A DNA stretch of 64,000 nucleotides from JANMZO01 sp963763135 (lineage in GTDB: Bacteria > Actinomycetota > Acidimicrobiia > Acidimicrobiales > JANYDT01): NCBI GenBank assembly GCA_963763135.1, contig CAVXNJ010000010.1:558001-622000 (forward strand), read 5' to 3'. Positions 59,833 through 64,000 of this stretch are shown here, piece by piece (positions within the stretch are counted from its first letter, which is position 1; every line of letters begins with the position of its first letter). Under the pieces are notes generated by a model. That model ran no database searches, was not told the DNA's origin, and saw only the letters and a program-made list of their open reading frames with translations. The translations under genes were made by a program, and so were the position numbers.

Positions 59833-60600
59833 GTGGAACTGGTCTTCAAAGCACTGGCTGATGCAACTCGACGAGAGTTGCTCGACGTGCTGCACGATGA
59901 CGACGGTCAAACGCTCACGGCCCTTCACGAGCGTTTCCCCATGACGCGGATCGCAGTCGCCAAGCACCTCCGTCTTCTCGAAGACGCTGGCCTCGTGATC
60001 ACGAAGCGACGAGGTAGAGAGAAGTTGCACTTCCTCAACCCCATGCCGATCCGGTTGGTCCACGACCGATGGGTGAACAAGTACACCGAAGGATGGGTCG
60101 CCGGGCTGGCGAACCTCAAACACGACCTCGAAAACGACAAGGAGAACACCATGGAAAAGAACTACGAGCTCTACATCCGCACAACCCCGGAACGGTTGTG
60201 GGAGGCGATCACCACCCCGGAGATCCGATCGAAGTACACGTTCGGCGCGGTGATCGAGTCAGACTTCACGACGGGTTCCCGTTACGAAATGCGTACGCCC
60301 AAGGCTGACCTGCTGAGCGAAGGCGTGAACCTTGAAGTTGATCCACCCCGTCGACTCGTGCAGACCATGCATGCCAAGTGGGGTGCCGATGTCGACGCCG
60401 AAGGAACAAGTCGGGTCACGTGGGAAATCGAGCAGGTTGGCGACTCCTGCCGCTTGAGTGTCACGCACGACCAGCTGCGCGAAGGCGCCAACGACCAGCT
60501 TTACGGCGGTTGGCCGATGATTCTTTCCGGCCTCAAGACCTGGTTGGAAACTGGCCAACTCCTCACCACGCCGGGTTCACTGCTCTACGTCGGCGCGTGA
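59833..60600 (+). CDS. ArsR-family regulator fused to an SRPBCC/AHSA1 domain
   Basis: A 255-residue fusion. The winged helix (about 1-100, VFKALADATRRELLDVL, AVAKHLRLLEDAGLV) is of the ArsR type without metal-binding cysteines; such regulators act on the adjacent SRPBCC gene. The SRPBCC/AHSA1 domain (about 107-250) begins MEKNYELYIRTTPERLWEAIT. In many genomes these are two genes. Here the frame is continuous, but AAGGAG (60139-60144) stands 6 bases before the internal ATG 60151, so the SRPBCC part may also be made alone. Its own promoter contains a matching operator. Confidence 0.88.
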   Translation: MELVFKALADATRRELLDVLHDDDGQTLTALHERFPMTRIAVAKHLRLLEDAGLVITKRRGREKLHFLNPMPIRLVHDRWVNKYTEGWVAGLANLKHDLENDKENTMEKNYELYIRTTPERLWEAITTPEIRSKYTFGAVIESDFTTGSRYEMRTPKADLLSEGVNLEVDPPRRLVQTMHAKWGADVDAEGTSRVTWEIEQVGDSCRLSVTHDQLREGANDQLYGGWPMILSGLKTWLETGQLLTTPGSLLYVGA

Positions 60601-60878
60601 TGAGTTCGCTCGACGCCACGTTCCAAGCTCCCTTGCTGAAGAGCCCGAGCAAGGGTGGCTGGACCTATGTTGTCATGCCCGGCTCAGCGGACTTCTTCGG
60701 CACGCGAGGCCTGGTGAAGGTTCGGGCCACCGTCGACGGTCACCCGTTCCAAAGTTCGTTCATGGCACTGGGCGACGGCACGCACAAACTCCCGATCAAA
60801 GCCGAGCTCCGTGCTTTGGTCGGTAAGTCCGAAGGCGAAACCGTCACCGTTCAACTGCTGGAGCGACTGGAACACTAG
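60600..60878 (+). CDS. DUF1905 domain protein
   Basis: A 92-residue protein: ATFQAPLLKSPSKGGWTYVVMPGSADFFGTRG and ALGDGTHKLPIKAELRALVGKSEGETVTVQLLERLE match the DUF1905 fold (a small beta-barrel, also found in YdeI-like proteins). Its function is unknown. The ATG at 60600 shares its first base with the stop of the upstream fusion gene (TGATG), so it is translated with it and probably serves the same process. Confidence 0.88.
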   Translation: MSSLDATFQAPLLKSPSKGGWTYVVMPGSADFFGTRGLVKVRATVDGHPFQSSFMALGDGTHKLPIKAELRALVGKSEGETVTVQLLERLEH

Positions 60879-60953
60879 GCCTCGGCGGTTACATCGGTCG
60901 GGCCAATCAGCACGCAGCCTGCAGCACCACGAATTGCTAAGTACACAAATGGT

Positions 60954-61754
60954 TTAACGCGAGGCTCGAGCTACTACACCAGCGACAGCATCAAGGGCCG
61001 ACGGGGTAAGTGCTTCGACCCGGCCAAGCAATTGTTCCCGGGCAATGGCGAGCAGGTCAGCCATCACCCCGGGCAGCGGTCGCTCCATCACCGCTGACAA
61101 ATGGGTCGCAAGCGTCGGATACACGGATTCGAAGCGCCGATGCGCGTCGAGATTGTCAAGTTTCCTGATATTTTCGGAAACTTCGGCGACTGCGAACGCC
61201 GCGAGCAGACTGATCAGCGAACTGGTGGCATAGCCACGAATGAGGCTGTTCGCCGACAGGACCTCACCACGACCGAACCGGTTCGCACCTATGACCATCT
61301 GCGAAAGAAACTTCCCGACCCGGGCTTCCCCTGACGGATCGTTGCCGTGCGCCGACACGGCGGTTCGCTCCGCCATCGCCGCCATGCGCTCGGCAAGATC
61401 GCATCGGTCGACGAGAACCCAGTAGGCGTTAGCCCGCGCGATCTCCAGTTCGTGGTTGTCAAAGACGGCGTATTCGACAAGATGGCCATCGTCGTAGATC
61501 GCGCTGCGACCGTGCTCGGTCTCCGCGAAATGCACGACGACGCGCTCAGCGGAAGGCAGCCACGTGCGCTCCGCCCGAACGGGCGCTGCTTCGCCATCGC
61601 GAACGATCACCCAGAAGTCGTGATCGGACCACTGGTCCGGAGGCCGTTCTCCGCCCGCCATCGAACCCAGTGCAACGAGACCGAGAACGCGCTCATCATG
61701 CGCCGCCCATGCGATCAGCGAACTTGTGAACCCGTCGTACTCGGCAGCGTCCAT
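60954..61754 (-). CDS. nucleotidyltransferase (aminoglycoside adenylyltransferase-like)
   Basis: A 266-residue protein with the pol-beta-type nucleotidyltransferase site: GSMAGG at 30-35 and SDHD at 43-46, then a third acidic residue around 70-76. A helical C-terminal domain follows (about 115-260). The family includes streptomycin adenylyltransferases and housekeeping relatives; no drug can be assigned. ATG 61754. The next gene on the strand starts 10 bp further upstream, so they may be co-transcribed. Confidence 0.82.
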   Translation of the reverse strand: MDAAEYDGFTSSLIAWAAHDERVLGLVALGSMAGGERPPDQWSDHDFWVIVRDGEAAPVRAERTWLPSAERVVVHFAETEHGRSAIYDDGHLVEYAVFDNHELEIARANAYWVLVDRCDLAERMAAMAERTAVSAHGNDPSGEARVGKFLSQMVIGANRFGRGEVLSANSLIRGYATSSLISLLAAFAVAEVSENIRKLDNLDAHRRFESVYPTLATHLSAVMERPLPGVMADLLAIAREQLLGRVEALTPSALDAVAGVVARASR

Positions 61755-61763
61755 CGCGTCAGG

Positions 61764-62675
61764 CTAACCCCGAAGCTGGGTGGCGGCTTCGGCGTAGGGG
61801 GTCATGTCCATGTTCGGATAGCGACGGCCGACGTCACGTATCGTCTGCGCGTCCCAGTACGGATCGCCCGGTCGCGGGAATCCGAAAAGATCGCGCTCGC
61901 GCACCGTCGCATTCTCCATGACCTCAGACCAGTACGGCGACAACGCCCGGTCGGCCCAGTGAATCCGCCCGGTCCACGCCGGACCCCGCGCCATGTAGTC
62001 GGCGAGAAGCACGAACCGTGATCGCTTGTCACCCTTAATCGCCGTAGCCCGGTGATAGATGTCGGTGCGGTACATGAACAGCGTGCCGGCCCGGCCAACC
62101 ACAGGAACTTCGACATCTCGCATGGCCGCGTCATCTCGCGGAGCCATCCCGAACTTCGGATCACGATCCTCGGGTACGAGCGAGAGCGTCTGCGTGTATT
62201 TCAACGGGACCACGGCCGTTGGGCCATCGTCGACGGTGACGTCGGACAACAACGTGAACGTGGTGACCTGACGGTCGGATGCATCGGCCTTCGGTACGAC
62301 AAGCGAATGGTTGCCGAAATCGCGGTGGTGCTTCTGGTCGTAGTCGATGGCCCCGGAATACTTCGCCCAAAGTTCGATCTTGTAGAGCGCAAGATCGGCT
62401 GTGCCAAGAAAGCGCTCCGCGGCGTCGACCATATCGGGGTGATGAGCAAGCCGGTTGATGTCGTAGGACCCAACGGGAAAGTTCCGCAGCCCGGCGAACT
62501 GACTGGCGCCGAAGGACGCGTACTTCGAAGGGTCAGCGTGATAGTCCTCCGGTCGTGGATACACCTTCCATAGGCCCGCTTGCGCCGCGGCGATTTCGTC
62601 GGCGTTCAGAAATCCGGGGACGATCGCGAATCCCTCGGAGTCCAATTGCTGCAACGCTTCATCGCTCACACGCAT
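61764..62675 (-). CDS. phytanoyl-CoA dioxygenase (PhyH) family protein
   Basis: A 303-residue Fe(II)/2-oxoglutarate dioxygenase. The iron ligands are His 117 and Asp 119 (HHRDFG), with the distal His in YHRAT and the oxoglutarate-binding Arg shortly after (KRSRFV). It hydroxylates a small molecule, not necessarily phytanoyl-CoA. ATG 62675 opens MRVSDEALQQLDSEGFAIVPGFL, the standard N-terminus. Its stop lies 10 bases before the ATG of the nucleotidyltransferase gene. Confidence 0.92.
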   Translation of the reverse strand: MRVSDEALQQLDSEGFAIVPGFLNADEIAAAQAGLWKVYPRPEDYHADPSKYASFGASQFAGLRNFPVGSYDINRLAHHPDMVDAAERFLGTADLALYKIELWAKYSGAIDYDQKHHRDFGNHSLVVPKADASDRQVTTFTLLSDVTVDDGPTAVVPLKYTQTLSLVPEDRDPKFGMAPRDDAAMRDVEVPVVGRAGTLFMYRTDIYHRATAIKGDKRSRFVLLADYMARGPAWTGRIHWADRALSPYWSEVMENATVRERDLFGFPRPGDPYWDAQTIRDVGRRYPNMDMTPYAEAATQLRG

Positions 62676-62879
62676 GGTCGCGACACTAACGGTTCATTAC
62701 CTACCTACTCTCGACCGTCACCGGCGTCGACGCCACGATCGGGCGCCACACCACCTGACCTTACGCTCGGTTTCATACCCCCACCGGCGCGTCAGGGTGC
62801 TAAAGGGTTCGGACCGAGCAGGAACCTTACCGAGTCGCGCATGGAGCGCTGGCATAGGTCGTTCGTGGACCGAGCGGGG

Positions 62880-63413
62880 TTACAAGCTCCGGTCAGCCGG
62901 TGCCCATTTGAGGGCAACTGCCACATCGTTCACCGTTATGTCGAGCAGTGCACTTCGATCGGTCGGCTCGAACGCCGACTCACCTCGGACAAACCAGGTG
63001 ACCGACTTCGTCTTCAGATCCGCCACCAGAATCTCCTCGACGCCGTGCTCGAAGTAGAAACCGAATTTGTCGTAGGTCTCGTCGTCGGGTGATCGGACTT
63101 CGGCAACGATCGCGGCGGTTGGGATCCAAACCCCGGAAGGTTCGCCGCGGTGGACGCCGAGGTCGGGCACCCGGAAGTCATCGAGCGAGCCGAGGTTGAA
63201 CGCGGTGGATCCGCAGAATCCGCGTTCCTCCGTTTTCGATCCGACAAGCTGGTCGATGACGCTGCAGGCGCGTGCGTGTTCGAAGCTGGCTGCGGGTGCC
63301 ATGTGGTACTCCCCCTGCCAGAGCTCGTCGTAGACATCGAGCCCGAGGCGTTTGCGTTCAGCAATGAGGGCGACCAGAACTTCTGGCGGGTCTCCAAGCA
63401 CCACGGTCTTCAT
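62880..63413 (-). CDS. Uma2-family (DUF820) endonuclease-fold protein
   Basis: A 177-residue protein of the PD-(D/E)xK superfamily: LWQGEYHMAP near 32-41, VPDLGVH with a catalytic Asp near 83, and AAIVAEVRSPDDETYDK containing the EVR and downstream Asp/Lys of the motif. Uma2 proteins are abundant in cyanobacteria and actinobacteria; their roles are not settled. It is full length and intact, unlike the broken copy at 12971-13302. ATG 63413. Confidence 0.9.
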   Translation of the reverse strand: MKTVVLGDPPEVLVALIAERKRLGLDVYDELWQGEYHMAPAASFEHARACSVIDQLVGSKTEERGFCGSTAFNLGSLDDFRVPDLGVHRGEPSGVWIPTAAIVAEVRSPDDETYDKFGFYFEHGVEEILVADLKTKSVTWFVRGESAFEPTDRSALLDITVNDVAVALKWAPADRSL

Positions 63414-63445
63414 GGCCGAAGTCTACGAAACGGGTACGACAGCGA

Positions 63446-63640
63446 CTAGCGCTCGTCGTGGACCGGTCGGTAGCCCTCGTTGGCCAACCAGGCCCGGGCC
63501 CGACCGAGTTGAGCATCGTCGCTGAAGCGGTGCCACGCCGTGAAGTGTTCCGGATATCGGCTGAGCGTGTCACGAAACCGCCGAAACGCACCGCGCCCGT
63601 GTAATGCGTCCTCCAGTAACCGACGACGTGATCTTACGAT
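63446..63640 (-). pseudogene. C-terminal fragment of a UPF0158-family protein
   Basis: The frame reading LHGRGAFRRFRDTLSRYPEHF and RARAWLANEGYRP matches the last 55-60 residues of UPF0158 proteins, normally about 140-160 residues long. Upstream of about 63640 the family signal ends. The first available start (GTG 63697) would overlap the divergent kinase gene by 36 bases. It is therefore most likely a remnant, though a short translated protein cannot be excluded. Confidence 0.5.
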
Positions 63641-63661
63641 CGAGAGCGGTAGTGTCCGCCA

Positions 63662-64000
63662 ATGGCGAATCGCATGCTGATCCAGATGGCCGGTCACGGC
63701 GGGTCAGGGAAGTCAACGCTGGCCCGCCGGATCGCTGACCGGACCGGTGGTGTCGTGATTGATCTCGACACGATAAAGACCGCGCTACTCGACGCCGGGC
63801 TCACCTGGGATGAGGCATCACGCGCCAGCTACGAAACGATCCATGCGCTGGCTGACGACATGCTTGCTACGGCGAATGCAACGGTCATCGTCGACACGCC
63901 GTCGTATTGGGCCGAGATTCACGAACGACTCACGGCTACCGCCGATCGCCACAACGCCGACTACCTCTTCCTCGAGTGCGAAGCTGATGAATCAATACGG
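63662..64000 (+). CDS. P-loop kinase-like ATPase (partial, cut by window end)
   Basis: The first 113 residues of a cytoplasmic P-loop protein: Walker A GHGGSGKST at about 11-19 and VIDLDTIKTALLDAG, where the Asp pair resembles the substrate/DxD site of small-molecule kinases and zeta-toxin-like proteins. VIVDTPSYW follows. The frame is open to the window edge. It is divergent from the UPF0158 fragment. ATG 63662. Confidence 0.8.
   Translation, partial: MANRMLIQMAGHGGSGKSTLARRIADRTGGVVIDLDTIKTALLDAGLTWDEASRASYETIHALADDMLATANATVIVDTPSYWAEIHERLTATADRHNADYLFLECEADESIR

Overview
The window looks like chromosomal DNA from a high-GC actinobacterium, most likely of the class Acidimicrobiia (Ilumatobacter-like). 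The grounds are the high third-position GC, the many GTG starts, the holB-tmk-topA block and the Ssd/TadA/TadB/TadC/DUF4244/TadE pilus order (both also seen in the topA-holB neighbourhood of Mycobacterium tuberculosis), an F420/PPOX-type flavoprotein, a split LigD with Ku, and a membrane pyrophosphatase. I see no prophage, CRISPR array or complete insertion sequence. The lineage is an inference.

Layout. 0-8.5 kb: a small membrane protein, a frame-broken CelD-like acyltransferase, an ABC-2 exporter pair, an enoyl-CoA hydratase-like protein, a PLP decarboxylase, a PuuD-type membrane protein and a secreted cupredoxin. 8.5-13.3 kb: an overlapping fdhD / PPOX / HelD operon, an ACT-domain protein and a dead Uma2 gene. 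13.4-18 kb: an ABC exporter, then hemE and hemY. 18-23 kb: a non-homologous end-joining neighbourhood with a stand-alone LigD-type ligase, Ku and a stand-alone LigD polymerase; between ligase and Ku lie a methyltransferase, a ribbon-helix-helix protein, a VOC protein and an FMN reductase. 23-28 kb: the MoxR / DUF58 / transglutaminase operon and a Flp pilin. 28-36 kb: a structured non-coding stretch, a deacetylase-like hydrolase, a spherulin-4-like protein, tRNA-Thr(CGT), holB, tmk and topA.

36-42.5 kb: a DUF4397 surface protein with a stalk, a class F-like sortase, a DedA protein, and a DtxR-family regulator translationally coupled to hppA. 42.5-52.7 kb: a GGDEF-EAL protein, an MFS exporter of foreign-looking composition behind a complex leader, upp, an orphan protein, a 64-bp tandem repeat, an MrfA-like DUF1998 helicase, an epoxide hydrolase and an EamA transporter. 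52.8-56.9 kb: a tight Tad pilus operon on the minus strand. 57-64 kb: small accessory genes, including a leaderless ArsR-SRPBCC fusion, a nucleotidyltransferase, a PhyH oxygenase, an intact Uma2 protein, a UPF0158 remnant and a kinase cut by the window end.

The strongest oddities are: a one-base frameshift in essential topA; a 160-residue acidic extension with three SLFD motifs on the delta' clamp-loader subunit; the DtxR-hppA coupling; a 64-bp tandem repeat between divergent genes; the ArsR-SRPBCC fusion that keeps an internal ribosome-binding site; and a sortase next to its probable substrate that seems to lack the usual arginine. Three coding breaks (positions about 655, 13128 and 34015) are each explained by one base in a short G or C run, so read-level checking should precede biological interpretation.
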